Assembly (NCBI RefSeq): GCF_012489685.1
Contig: NC_080044.1
Coordinates: 72,712,732 to 72,776,731, forward strand
Length of the DNA: 64,000 nucleotides
Source: Lotus japonicus
Taxonomy: Eukaryota > Streptophyta > Magnoliopsida > Fabales > Fabaceae
Reading direction: 5' to 3'
Shown here: positions 25,001 to 37,443 of the stretch, piece after piece
Layout of the letters: each line of letters opens with the position of its first letter
Position numbering within the stretch: the stretch's first letter is position 1
Notes under the pieces: model-generated
What the model was told of the DNA's origin: nothing
The model's database searches: none
The model's input: only the letters and a program-made list of their open reading frames with translations
Program-made: the position numbers and the translations under genes

Positions 25001-28000
25001 ATGAGAAGTCATACCACCTCTAGCTGTCAAAATTCCAGCAGCTGCATGCATACCCCCAATGTCCTCTGGACTTGTCTCTGTCCTCACCTTCAATAATGCA
25101 ATAATGGATTAGCATTTAATGATTTCTAATGCGCCAGTTTGGTACATGGTAGATTTTTACGCTGGAAGGAAAATTAAATCTAGGAGAGCTACTCCTGGTA
25201 GCTTAGAAATGATTCTTGAAGATTTAAATGTGAATCCAAACATGCTTAGTGGATGGTTTGTTTAACCTAACCATGAAACTAAGTTAAGACAGCATTTGCA
25301 TCCTAACCATAAAATCTTGTAAAAGTGAGTATTTTCACTAATGCACCTCTAGATTTTCCTATCTAAAGCTAAATTGGTAGGTTCAAGCTTATATCAAGAA
25401 GGGGAACACAGAAGAGAAAATAAAATTTGTTGCTTGATAATAAAAAGGAATACCAAGATGGCATTTTTTCCTTGTGCGTGCCATTCTTCAGCATCATGAG
25501 CTGTGAACACAACTTGCCCTATTGCAGCTCCAGGGGATGCAGGCAAGCCAGTGGCAATCACTTTGTCCTTGTAAGTAGATGGATCCTCAAACTAACAAAA
25601 TAAACATAAGGCAATCAAGAACACTTTAGTATCTTACATTTGAATATGGAAATTTAATTTGATGTTTCAAAGTTGTTTTGATCAATTATAACAGGAAGTT
25701 GAAGGCGCCCTCATCTATGGAAAATGGCAACTTCAGCACAAAGTATGTACCTGTGGGTGAAGTAGCTGATCCAGATGTTGTGGCTCTACCATCTTGATGG
25801 CGGAACGAGTATCAACAAGTCCCTCCTTAACCATATCTACAGCTATTTTCACTGCACCTTTACCGGTACGCTTTCCAGTTCTACATTGCAACATCCACAG
25901 CCTGTTTTCTTGAACAGTGAACTCAATATCCTACAATAATAAAATAGCAATATCAGAAGCTTTACCTTTCGGCATTCTTAGAATTCAGGTTAGACATACC
26001 TCTAAGCCAAAAGCTAGCTCATACGTGACATGAGCATTGCTCTATTGAAATCATTTATCTATATCTCTAGTCAAATAGAAAATATATATAACGGGTTGAA
26101 ATTTCACCATCATATCCTTGTAATGTTTCTCTAGAATTTCACAGTTCTCCACAAGTTCCTTGTAAGCTTCTGGCATGCAAGTTCTCATGGTCTCCAAATC
26201 TTGAGGTGTTCTGATTCCAGCAACTACATCCTCTCCCTATTAAAAATAATTTAGAATAAACATCAACACCAAAACTAGTAAAGATAATAATGGTATGAAA
26301 GTATAAGAATAACTAGGATATGATATGCAACCTGAGCATTGATCAGAAACTCTCCATAAAGTTTATTTTCCCCAGTGCTTGGATTTCTAGTGAATAGAAC
26401 ACCAGTTCCGGAAGTATTCCCCATATTACCAAATACCATGGATTGAATGTTCACTGCAGTTCCCATTAGCCCTGTTATCTGATTAATGCTTCGGTACTTA
26501 ATAGCCCTTGGGCTATCCCAAGAGTTAAAAACAGCTTTAACAGCTAACTCTAGCTGCTTCTTTGGATCTGCAATTGGTAATTCAACAAGGAAGATGAGCA
26601 TTTTCTTTTTACTTCCTCACATGAATAACAACAAAACAGGAAGAAGTTGATGGTGTTGCACTCAGAACCTGAGGGAAACTTCTCTCCCTTAGCTTCAAAG
26701 TAGACATTCTTGTACTGCTCAACCAGATTTTTGAGATCAGTGGCTGTTAGATCAGTGTCGAGTTTAACACCTTTTGAATTCTTGAGCTTTTCTAACTTCT
26801 CCTCAAACAACGAGTGTGGAATGTCCATTACCTTAAGATAATATAAAGATCAGTTAGAGCAATGAAAGACACTAACAGATTGAGTTCATTAAGGGTGTAA
26901 AAGATCCACTTACAACGCCTCCAAACATGTCTATGAAACGTCTAAAAGAATCGTAAGCAAACCGCTCCCCACTTTTCGCAGCCAACCCAGCAACCACTTC
27001 ATCATTCAATCCAAGATTGAGAACTGTGTCCATCATTCCAGGCATGGATATCTTGTAAACAAATAGGAAACAAGTAAGTTTGTGCTATAAACATGTTAAG
27101 CCCCTCAAAAAGAGGAATCAAATTCAAATCAAAGTAAAGCACACCTTTTAAATACAGTAGAACATTTCAATAGCCAGAGCAAATCATGTTCATAACAAGT
27201 AGCATAAACTAATTTATTGTTTAGATAAAAAGCAAATGTTATTAATGGTTCATATCAATAACTTTGAAGCTAAAACTTGGATTGAAATCCTAATTTTAGT
27301 TGCATCAAGCTATCACAGTAGTACAATTTTCTTGCATGGTTGTTTGATAAATGGAAACTAAAGGCAATGTTAAAATACATAACAATTGATTCTAAAACCA
27401 GAATCAATTCTGGTGAGAAACTTAAGTCTAGAATTAACTCTGGGAAAAAAGAAATTGATCCAAAGATGCTTGAACTCGACTTCTAGTCATGCAGAAAAAT
27501 TTATCACTTAACATTTGCAGTCCAATCCTTCCATAGTACATACATTATACCATTTTTCATAGGCCTTTTACATATGCCTCACTAAGAGCATGTTTGGGTA
27601 CAAGCTTATTTGAGTTTATCTATATTGAGTTTGTTAGAAATATAATATAAAATCGTTCGTGCATACCGCAGCACCAGACCGCACTGAGACGAGGAGAGGT
27701 TTGGAAGGATTCCCAAGAGCAGCCTTCATTTCATTCTCCACAAAATCCAGGCCTTCAAGTATCTCATCCCACAAGCCTTCTGGTATCTTCTTTCCATTAT
27801 CTTGATACTCTTGACATGCTTCAGTTGATATAGTGAGTCCAGGGGGCACAGATAAACCAATGGTTGCCATTTCTGCCAAGTTGGCCCCTTTTCCTCCCAA
27901 CTATAATTAACATACATGCAATTGTTCATCAATTCAAAGGATTTTTTTTATCATTACATTAAAAGTAGCAAGTCAAGTTTTGCTTAACATAACATGCATT

Positions 28001-29947
28001 AGTGTTTCATCAGCCAGAAAAATAACATATGTATAGCAAGATAAAGAATACTTACCAAGGACTTCATGGCCTTGTTTCCTTCACTTTTACCTTTGCCAAA
28101 AGTGAATGCCCGCTGTTTAAACAAAAGCAGAGAAAAAAAATTCACTTCAGTTTCTTCTTCTTTCATAATTCCTTTATACTTAAGTTACTAGTAGTGTATG
28201 AAAAATTCAAAAAAATGTGCCTATTTGACTTTTAAATTGTGGTGTAAATTTCAACATTTTAAAGAATGACAACTGCAAAAGTATATTCTTAAGGCAAGAA
28301 TCCAAAATTGAGGGGCGGGGGGGGGGGGGAGAGAGAAAGCTTAGCCCCAATTGATAAACAACATAATTTATTAATTTTTCTATATTTAGTTTCTATTTGA
28401 ATAAAAAATGTAATTTAAAATAAAAATGCTTTTAATATTAATTATTTTTCAATTTTTTAAAGTAATTTTCACCACTTTTTGTTTTTTGGTATATTGGAAA
28501 AATAAATTACACCCTTAAAGAATCAACCCCGCGGACCTTTCCCTCCCAAACTCATGTTTTCCCAACTCTTACCACTTGAGCTATCATTATTAATCTAACA
28601 CAAGTATCTCCGCAAATGAAAAATATATTAAATTTTAAATATTTTCTTACTTTAATTTCAATTATTTTTTGATAAATGGAAAAATATATTTTACCGGTCC
28701 AGCCTTGTCTGGGCCAGTTTGGGTGAGCGTTGAGGAGACTCCAACGCGTGTTGGGGCACAATCATTGCACTTAGCCATTATGAAAAAATGCGCGTTGTGG
28801 GTGGTGCAAAGCTAAAACAAATGGACACTTGATCTTGAATAATGTTGCTTTCACACCCCTCTTTGGGGTGGAAAGAGGTCGAAGGAGGATAGAGGTAAGA
28901 AGAAAAGAAAAAAAAGGAGAAGAAAGAAAGTATGAGTTAATCCTTGGGCACATATTAGAGGTTCTTTTGACATTTTTGTGGTCCAGAAACAAGCTTCGTG
29001 GTGTAGTGATCTTGTTAATAACTCAACATTTGAAAAAGTCACAGTCAACACTCTCCTTTCATTTGACAAAAGGAAAGGGCTATCACCAAAATCCCATGAC
29101 CTGAGTTTAGCCACGCCCCAAATAGGCACAAACCATTATATGCTAAATTTTTTGTAGTGGCAAATAACAAACGGCATTTTTTTTATGTAAGTTATGTATT
29201 ATAACATGCAAATTCGATGAATTATAATTCAATGATTGTGTAAACATATTTACATTATTAGTGTATAGTAATTAAATTCTGAAATAAAATATAAACCTTA
29301 ATTCTTAAAAGAGTAATATGCTGATCTCTGTTTTTAGGGGCAATACTATATATTCTCAAAAAAGGTTCATTTGATCATTTTCTCGGTCCAGTTCAATTAT
29401 TTATGGCTCAATCTAAAGAATACATGTTTAATTTAATGTTCAGTGCACTTCCTTCTTATGATTCACATTCTCTTATTTGAGACAGGCCCCTCATTTTAAT
29501 TGAAATTTATTTGTACTTTATTTATTTATTTTGTAATCAATGTTAAATATGATGAACATATTCTACAAGAAACAGTTCTCAACACATACGGAGTGTATGT
29601 GAAGAGCTTTCAGCATCGGGTTCTATTGTCTAACAATACGAGAGATGAAGAGTCTTAACTTTGAGTATGTTAAATGTAATACTAATGTGTGTATGTACCT
29701 TTGTGATGGCTTTTGGTGTGGCTGGTGGCGATGGTGATGGTGTTGCTGACGGTGGTGTTGCTGGGTTGAGGATCGCTTGTCCTCGAATCGAATTTGATTT
29801 AACTCGAACCTGCAAGTCTTGCCACTGAAGTTTTGTGGCTCTTCTCCCACCAATCTGCGGCACATGCTTGTTCCCATTCAAAATCCCATTATTGTTGCTC
29901 AAATCTGGTGTGGTTCTTAAGAGTGTGCCTTTCACTATTGAAGACAT
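22059..29947 (-). CDS. PPDK: Pyruvate, phosphate dikinase, chloroplast form (955 aa, 19 exons)
   Basis: Exons 5' to 3' (minus): 29947-29699, 28112-28056, 27900-27667, 27051-26914, 26831-26669, 26567-26332, 26236-26108, 25930-25751, 25591-25454, 25087-24923, 24549-24388, 24311-24222, 24104-23788, 23372-23243, 23009-22881, 22715-22578, 22502-22425, 22279-22188, 22101-22059. All join in frame. The enzyme interconverts pyruvate, ATP and phosphate with PEP, AMP and pyrophosphate. Seen: FTFGKG and [10 protein letters not shown] in the nucleotide-binding domain; the swivelling-domain site GGMTSHAAV, with catalytic His537 and Thr535 of the kind phosphorylated by the PPDK regulatory protein; and the PEP-binding GLCRTEHM and [11 protein letters not shown], with Cys915. 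Exon 1 (83 residues, Ser/Thr/Arg-rich) looks like a chloroplast transit peptide. Intron 14 uses a GC donor, intron 13 holds a TRIM remnant, and intron 1 holds an alternative first exon. Confidence 0.97.
23455..23757 (-). mobile_element. TRIM remnant in PPDK intron 13
   Basis: Read on the minus strand, it starts TTAGAAATATAATATAAAAATATTC, runs through AAGCTTTTGAGATCGTTGGTTCATGATATGGTATCAG, and ends with a second TTTGAATTATAATATAAAAC. The ATGGTATCAG word matches a primer-binding site for initiator methionine tRNA. The head matches the TRIM at 39017. LTR copies have diverged and no clean target duplication was found. It fills most of the 415-bp intron. Confidence 0.6.
28695..28778 (-). CDS. PPDK: Alternative first exon of PPDK, predicted cytosolic start (28 codons)
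   Basis: Inside PPDK intron 1 an ATG at 28778 opens [16 protein letters not shown] and continues for 28 codons to a GT donor at 28694 (GGACCG|gtaaaa). Joined to exon 2 (28112-28056), the frame stays open and gives ..[17 protein letters not shown]. Plant PPDK genes are known to use a second promoter in the first intron to make a cytosolic enzyme without transit peptide. Here the exon supplies a short, non-transit-like N-terminus. No clear TATA box is seen upstream; a pyrimidine-rich minus-strand tract lies at about 28880-28930. The junction is inferred from frame and splice sites. Confidence 0.75.
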
Positions 29948-30460
29948 CTTTCCTCTGTTTCTGGTCCTTCTGCTTCAAGGAATTCTGATGCAGATAACAT
30001 GAAATTGGCATGTTTTCAATTCATTCACCAACAAAAAACATATAAAAGCACACATCAATAATATAAATGATTAAATATTTCATCCTGCCACTGCCACGAG
30101 CCACTGAGATTCAGTATTCGTTCTTGTAAAGGATCAAATATCTCATTTCAACAGAAACACCCAAAACAAAGCCATGGAAAGAGAAGAAAGTGATTTTCCA
30201 ATCAATTAACTCAACTTCTTTTCATTTTTTCCTGATCGATCTTTGTAAAAAAATTCAGATCATCATTATATTGGGATAATGATCAATCAAAAAAGAAGAA
30301 AATATTTACCAAAATAACTATACAGTAGCTACAAATTGTGAACAAGTGATGAAGCTGAAAGGATCTTGAAGAATGTATAGGTAGAAATAGAATCAAATAT
30401 GAACTGATCACGTACCTGAAGGTAGGAAGTAACAAGAAATAGGAGCTGAAAAATGAATGA

Positions 30461-30504
<44 letters not shown>

Positions 30505-30510
30505 CAGGTT
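29948..30510 (-). promoter_or_regulatory. PPDK 5' leader, leader intron and core promoter microsatellite
   Basis: On the minus strand a donor-like CAG|gtacgtga lies at about 30415 and an acceptor-like ctgcatcag at about 29985. This suggests a roughly 430-base intron in the 5' UTR. Just upstream is a compound microsatellite, (AT)12 at 30461-30484 followed by (AG)10 at 30485-30504. The AT run is in the position where a TATA box is expected, with the CT tract upstream of it in transcript direction. Variation in its length could affect the promoter (inference). Confidence 0.5.
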
Positions 30511-31143
30511 CTGATGAAAATGGAAATGGCAGTTAATCTGTTTTATTTTTTAATTATATTTCGAAATTGTGACTGTGAAGTGAGTATGATGAGGAATGAG
30601 TGGACGAAATTACGGTTATGTTATGGTGCTAAGTCCTCTACATAACTGAACTTTGACTAAATACCTTGTTGCTTTCAGGATCAGGGTTTCGGGCACGCAA
30701 TTTAAGGACTCAAGTGTCATTCTCTGGTAGTCCTGTAGTACCGTGCATTCCGCTCACAATGAAATACAATACTTATCCTCTTTTTTCTAATTTAAGAATA
30801 ATAATTTTTTAAAATTTTGGAGTTTTTTATAGGCAAATGTGTTAGTAAATTAGTCTCTATTCAGAGTTCGAAAACCCTGAATTTTCATTATTCATCTCAC
30901 TCAATCCTTGTGACCTCTGATTCTTATCACTTGAGATAATTCTCAAGGACAATTGTAACTTGTAATAAATTATATCAACCCAAATTGGCTACACTATTTA
31001 TTTGTATATCTTTGTGTAATTACTCCATGCTTATTCATTACCATCAATGATTTACGTAGACTGTATTTAATTGTTAGATGTGAGATAGGCAACGACAAGA
31101 TATAAATTAAACAGCCAACATCGAGAGAGTTTGAGATGATTTC

Positions 31144-31303
31144 GTCTAAATGACATATGATAAAGTTTGGGTTAAATAACTCATCATCCAATCACATTGA
31201 AAATAAATTAATAAATAAAATATAGAAATTCCAACTCACTTATCTCCAATGTGATTGGATGATGAGTTATTTAACCCAAACTTTATCATGGGTCATTTAG
31301 ACA
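31144..31303. mobile_element. Foldback MITE, about 160 bp
   Basis: Left arm 31144-31199 (gtctaaatgac..tgataaagtttggg, ttaaataactcatcatccaa, tcacattg) is nearly the exact reverse complement of right arm 31247-31303. The 48-base AT-rich core is unique. Terminal repeats of about 55 bases with no coding capacity fit a MITE. The target duplication is not clear, so the superfamily is undecided. Confidence 0.8.
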
Positions 31304-32439
31304 ACCCATTTCTTTTCATTTACACCGTTTTTTTATCCCAATAAATTATGTACTATAATTAATATTTTATATTTAGAGTGAAAATGTAATTCTTATAAAA
31401 AGTAATATTTAATTTTTATTTTCTTGATCTTACCATAAAAATAGGGATCATGCTTCAAGATTGAGAGTTTGTAGTAGTATAAGAGTACAGAAAAAAATTC
31501 CCAATTTAGGATGTAGAAAAACTTTTTTTAAAAGAAAAAAAATTCTTGTCCGTAGGTGTTTTGGGCATAATCAACTAGAATTAATTTTTGGAAAGTAAAA
31601 AGTACTATAAAATTAAAATTATGAAAAATTAACATGTCATAAAACATGTGTCTGTCGCTTATTTTGGCCAGCCCCTACCGTTTAGTGCGCTGACCGTGAG
31701 GCGAGGAATTAGTCTTACGGCTGTCGGTTGTGGGATACCTTGATCAAGAAAAGAAAAGTCAAATATTTCCCTTTTCTATGTAAAAAGAAAGTTCAAATAT
31801 TTATGTTCCGGTTATCACTGGCCAAAAGAAATTTCTGATTTTCAGTGTTTCCCAAAGCTTCGGAATGAAAGCACTAAACACCACGTAAGTGTGTAAGGAG
31901 AAATAAAACAAATTAAATGTGGCTGAGATACACCCTTGTATCACTTCATAAGGTTTTGTCTTATGGCTTATCAAAAAAAAAAACTTCATAAGGTTTCGCC
32001 ATAAGAATCTTCCAGATACTAATGAGTTATAAGAGCATATCTGACTTACTTTGTTTTTCTCTACAGATTTCCACTCATATATATGGTTGCATAAATATAG
32101 ATTTTGGTTTGTTTACAAAATTTAAGGTCTTGGTGTAGTATGTTATTTATTATAGATTTTTTTTTCTAGATTTAATCTGATTATGAAAATCCAGATCTAT
32201 TAGCTTATTTAAAGGTTTGTTCTATAAATAAGATAATTAATTAACTTGATAAGAAAAACATATGTAAATAGACCAACAAGCTAAAATTAAATTATTCATA
32301 AATAGGATTGCATGATTATTTATATGTTATAGGATAACGTAAGAATAATGGAGATGTATTTAACTTCTTAAAACTTAATTTTTTTTTTTGAAATGATACA
32401 TCAAGTGAGGTATTCAATTAACTGGTTTTCTACTTGTTT

Positions 32440-32559
32440 TTGTACTGTTTCTAGTTTTTTATTTCTGTTTTGAGCTTTGTATTCTATTTTTCTTGTATTG
32501 GGTTGAAGTACCCCTTGTACTTCGTAATCAGTACAATTTTGACTTATCTAAAAAAAAAT
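32440..32559 (+). mobile_element. Short 5'-truncated LINE tail
   Basis: The segment contains the same 3' end signature as at 21110-21355 ('cttgtattgggttgaagtac' then 'cccttgtacttcgtaat'), ending in an A run at 32550-32558. The left border is uncertain. Confidence 0.6.
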
Positions 32560-33230
32560 TAAATAGGCTATAGGTCCATTTTTATGTGTAGATTTTGCTG
32601 AATTTAATGAATCCAAATATATTATATAGACATAGATACAAATTATAATATGTTGTGATCCAATAGTGTAAAAGTAATTGTATATCAGGAAGGATTGAAG
32701 AACTCATTATTTTAGTTATGTTCTTAGTTCCACATGAGAAGTGTGAACGACAGAGAGTAGAATTGTTCCCTATATGATGGTAACATGTTTTTTGCTCTAG
32801 GTAAATTGTACAATGGGGAAACGATTTATATGTCATCAAATGAGACCAAGGTCCTTTTATTGGGCGTTTTTAACTGGCCTAACTCATCATAGACCATTTA
32901 ATAACAAAAACATAATATATCATCATCATAATACATGTATAAGAATTAAATTAATAATTCACATAATTGATATTAATGACAAAAAAATATTATAATTAAC
33001 TAATGTTAATTCACACAACTTAAATCAATATCAATATCAATATCAATATCAATATATATTAGAAAAGAACAACTTCTAGCATGACGTGTCGCTCTCACAG
33101 GCCAAGTTAGTGACGTGTCGCTCCTAGATTAATTCTCACCTAATATTTTACATGTAAGCTCTTTCTCCTTGGCCCCACTTGCCACATGTGCCCTGATTTT
33201 TCCTTACCTTATTTCTCCTTAATAAAAAAA

Positions 33231-33710
33231 TACATTTTTAAATTTTAGATTTGATTAGAATTTAGGTTTTTTATTTCTTGATTTTATCTTAATTTATTTT
33301 TGATTTATTTTTAGAGTATTAATTAACTTTTATGGTATTTTTATTGAATTTTCGGATTTTTAATTAATTCCGGATTTTATGAGTTTTTATTGTGATTTGC
33401 TAGATTTTGATAGTTTTTATCTATTTTTATTTAGTACATTTTTAAATTTTAGATTTAATTAGGATTTATGTTGTTTATTTCTGTATTTTATCTTAATTTA
33501 TATTATTATTTATTTTTAGAGTATTAATTATTTTTTATGGTATTTTTATTGAATTTTCGGATTTTTAATTAATTCCGGATTTTATGAGTTTTTTTTGTGA
33601 TTTGCTAGATTTTGATAGTTTTTATCTATATTTATTTAGTACATTTGTAAATTTTAGATTTGATTATGATTTATGTTGTTTATTTCATGATTTTATCTTA
33701 ATATAAAATC
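33231..33710. repeat. Tandem repeat, about 205-base unit, 2.4 copies
   Basis: Units start at 33231, 33435 and 33640, each with tacattt(t/g)taaattttaga. They share 'gaattttcggatttttaatt', 'aattccggattttatgagtt' and 'gtgatttgctagattttgat'. Units are 204 and 205 bases long and highly similar, and the third is cut after about 70 bases. The array lies inside the candidate Helitron near its 5' end. Confidence 0.9.
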
Positions 33711-34856
33711 TGTGATAAGTGATTTAAATCAATAATACATCCCATCAGCAAAAACCCTCTTAAAACCCTGCCTAACTCCACTATCTCCTCCATGGAATTC
33801 ATCTCCTCCATGCAATTTTCATCTCATCTCTCCACTGAACGGAACCACCCCCACAAAATCGTGTCATCTCTCAACGGAACCACTTTACCATCGACTTGCA
33901 ATCGCATCCCTCCGATTTGGTGCCTTGGACTGATTGGGAAGGTTGCAGATGGAGGTTTCAAATTATTTTCTTCCTTTGCTTGCATAATATGTTATGGTTT
34001 TTTTCAATTTTATTTTACTTTACCTTTAACTTTCATTCACTCATGTTTGACTTCAAGGTCAATTTCGTTCATCACTTGCCATGCTAATTTCAAATTCTTT
34101 TCTTCAGGTTTTTTTTTATAGATATTCCACCAAAAGAGATTCTTTGGAAGCCATGGATGGTGAGTCCATTTTATATTCTATATGGAATTTTGCAATATTT
34201 TGATTTGTTTTTTATGTTTTCTAATTCTCATTTGTATGTGATTCTATTTTATTCGTTTTTCTTAATTGGCATCTAAAATTTGTGTCTTATGTTATAGGAG
34301 GTGAAACATTGATCTGTGTATGTTTTGATTAACCTAATCATTGTCGGTGAAGTGGATTGAGGGAGTGAAAGAATTGAGGGGAGAGAAAGGAGAAGTTGTA
34401 GATTTTTTTCCTTGCAACTTTTTTATTTGGTAATTTTTTCTTTTTGCCTGCTTCTTGCACCGAGGAAATTAATTATTATTGTTTGTGCTTGCCGTTACAA
34501 CTACAGAACTACATATCATGGATGAGATTTTACTGCTTATCTTTGTTCGCTCAAGCTATACTATTGAGGTTAGACTTTTAAAACTGGTGCTATCCTTTCT
34601 AATATGCTAAACGCCTAAACCAATGTTCTAACAATAAATTGATTTCCTTGGCTTCCCTGGAAACATTTGACATGAATTTATCCGTAGGTACAGAACGACA
34701 ATGAGGTGCATACCTCTTTCTGACTACACTCTCTGATTCTCAGCTAGTTGAAGATGAAACATGATTGATGACTCAAGATCTTATCTTGCTCTCATTTCAA
34801 GTAAGCCACGAAACATGTGAGACCAGTACTCATGGAGGTTTTTCTCAGTCCATTAT

Positions 34857-34982
34857 ATGTGTATATTCACCAGATAAGAGATAGAGATGTGTGTTTGGTG
34901 TTGCACTACTGTGATGCATATGTATATATTCACCAGATAAGAGATAGAGATGTGTGTTTGGTGTTGCACTACTGTGATGCAT
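34857..34982. repeat. Recent 63-base tandem duplication
   Basis: Two nearly identical copies of a 63-base unit (gtatattcaccagataagag, agatagagatgtgtg, tttggtgttgcactactgtg, atgcata) lie head to tail. A multiple-of-three period keeps a short frame open through both, but there is no sign that the frame is a gene. Confidence 0.9.
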
Positions 34983-37443
34983 ATATAGTTTTACTGACTT
35001 AGTTCATCAATTCTACATCTATCTATCATCATTATATATATTAAAAGTCACTTTTCGAAGGCAATATTAGATTTTATAATTAATCATTGTTCTACTATGG
35101 TTCAATTAATCAAACTTTAGTGTGATTGGAAGTCTTGCTTGCATGAGTGTGTAACTATCACATTACGATTTAGTATCAGCATATGTTTTTGATTTGGTTT
35201 TTGTACTTTCAACAACAGTGCTACATAAAGCAAAGAGTTGTTTTAGCCGTTCAACAAATATAATGGGTCTAAAATTTCTAGAGGGGTTTTCTTCCATTCA
35301 TCTTCTTTAGTAGCATGTGATTAGTTTCCCCTTACAAATAGATCTGATTGGTTATGGAAACCACTGGAAGGTCATAGCCAAAAAGTGGCTTCAATTCATT
35401 CTTTGGCTTTCATATCTGTCTGCAAATTTGATTGTTATCTTTGCACTATCATAGCTAGATTGATGTTGCACATATTGCTATTATGTTTGGTGGTCTTTAG
35501 TCTATCCTACTCTAACATGTCTATCAATCTCACTTCATGAGTTCTTGATTTTCTGTTACTTAGAATGCAGATACGGCTGGAAGCTGCTGATTAGGAAGCA
35601 AGTTTCATTTGAATTAGCATGAGTTCATATTAATTCATGTTAAAGTTGGACAACAATCAGGAATAGGACCTAGGGTTGCTGCTGATTTGGAAGCAAGTTT
35701 CATTTGATTTTTTAATTAGAAATAAATATTTTAATGATTTAAATTCAAAATGTGATACGTTCTTACTTTATGAAGTGCTTTTTTATGCCAGAGAACAGAC
35801 TCTGGTTGCAGTGAAAATAAAATTTGCATATGATGTTAGGTACTGTGTGGAATTTGTGAGTGTGTTTGTGGATAATTTATAAGAAAAATGGTGGTGATAG
35901 TGAGGTAGAGAAATCTGAGAGAGATTTTGATGTAAATGGAGATTTTTCTTTCTTATGAGATTGGACTTTTAACCCTTATCCACACCATTCGAAATTTCCA
36001 TTACTATTATTTTCGACACTTATGTCACTGACAAATAATAATTAGGTTCTGATGTAATGTATATTCTTTGTAATGAAGAATTAAGTAGTTGTTTTTAAGA
36101 GTCTTTTATATATAATTCAGATGCAAACAGTATGCACTCAGCTATCACTTGAGCACTAGAGCAAGTAAAGGGAGCATACTACGACTACTTTACTATTCTG
36201 AATTTTTTTATCGCAGAAATGCTCTGGTAAGTACAACAAGCTCAAAAGCAGAATAACATGATGAAACTACTAGATATTATTAATGAACCAAACCTTTCAG
36301 TTCCAAACTGTAAAGACCTTCGCTAGAAATTTGTTCTAAAGTACGCCCATTAGTACTACTATAAGAGCAAAGCAACATGCTTCTTATATTGGGAGATAGA
36401 CAAAAGCAGAGGTTGCCTTAGTAAGCTTTCTCACCTGGATCAACAGAAAAAACAACTGAAACTCGATCGATGAAAGTTGGAATGGCAAGGTTTACTCTTA
36501 AAGTCTTCGGCAGGAGGAGGATACAAGAGATCGACCTTGAAGCAAGCAAGGTATGGTGGGTGTCATCATCTTCATCGATATTACCCACCAGATAGACTTG
36601 AGAAAAGACTTTCAGGCATCCTGAGAGTAAGGAGAAGCTGAATCTAAATGTATTAGAAAGAGCCTAAAATCTTTTATATATAGGAAGAATATTTTACATG
36701 AAAATACTTCTACATAAAAATAAATGTTAATAAGATTTCATCGGAATTTTTTTTTTGTTACAAGAAAAACATAATATAATATAGTTTGATGTTAATTTTT
36801 TACTACATAATAATATAGTCCACTTTAATTTTTTTTGTACAAATTATTATAGGACTTAAATTCTCCTACGGGAAGAAATATATTTTAACAAGAAAGTACA
36901 TTCATTAAGTATTAATTAATGTATGAAATACAATAACAAATTTCGCGGTACATTCTTTTTTTTCTAAGATTAAAATGTGTTCTGAATGCTTTATTGGTGA
37001 TTATACATATCTATAATTTGTGTTATTCTCTTTAGGCTCATGAAGAATGTGAAACGACTTCATGTTGATATGGGTCAAACTTAGTTTATTTTATTGTGTA
37101 AAAAATGAACTCGCATAATCACGTACATAAAGAATCTTTTCTCTTTTTTTCATTGTAGATTAAATCAGCTATTGTTTATTAGCCATCATTAAACCACATC
37201 CCCTAATATGTTTTGCATAATTTGAGATTTGGTTAACCAATTTTTTTATTAGTTATTCAATTGTACGAAGTTCAATCTATGCAACAAGAGTTTTAATTTA
37301 AGACTTTTTGTCCACTTTGCTCATCATTTCATACTCTTCTATTTCATCAGCTGTTTATTATATTTTTAATGATCAAGGTATTAATTGACCTATCAAATAT
37401 AATAGATGTATTCCCCGTGCAACGCGCGGGTAAAAAACACTAG

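Larger units (their letters stand above)
30511..33048. other. Intergenic, repeat-rich, no gene recognised
   Basis: This stretch is AT-rich and holds the foldback element at 31144-31303 and a LINE tail at 32440-32559. Region 31650-31740 has higher GC without a recognisable frame. Just before the Helitron is a six-base microsatellite, (tatcaa)n, at about 33025-33050. Confidence 0.5.
33049..37443 (+). mobile_element. Candidate non-autonomous Helitron (about 4.4 kb)
   Basis: The 3' end is canonical: a hairpin, CCCGTGC-AAC-GCGCGGG (37414-37430, one G-T wobble), ten bases before CTAG at 37440-37443, with a T following. The proposed 5' end is TC at 33049, preceded by A, starting TCAATATATATTAGAAAAG. 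This matches the A|T target rule, but the repeated tatcaa units make the exact base uncertain. A second possible 5' start (TCTATCTATC near 35022) would give a 2.4-kb unit. No Rep/helicase is visible. Inside are a 205-base tandem repeat, a 63-base duplication and unrecognised open stretches. Confidence 0.65.

Noticed and set aside
33231..33710. Repeat array considered as a CRISPR-like structure
   Set aside because: The units are 205 bases, contiguous and without spacers, in a plant genome: an ordinary tandem repeat.
36430..36600. Possible captured gene exon in the Helitron (open in more than one frame)
   Set aside because: No protein family recognised and both strands are open, so it cannot be called a gene fragment from sequence alone.
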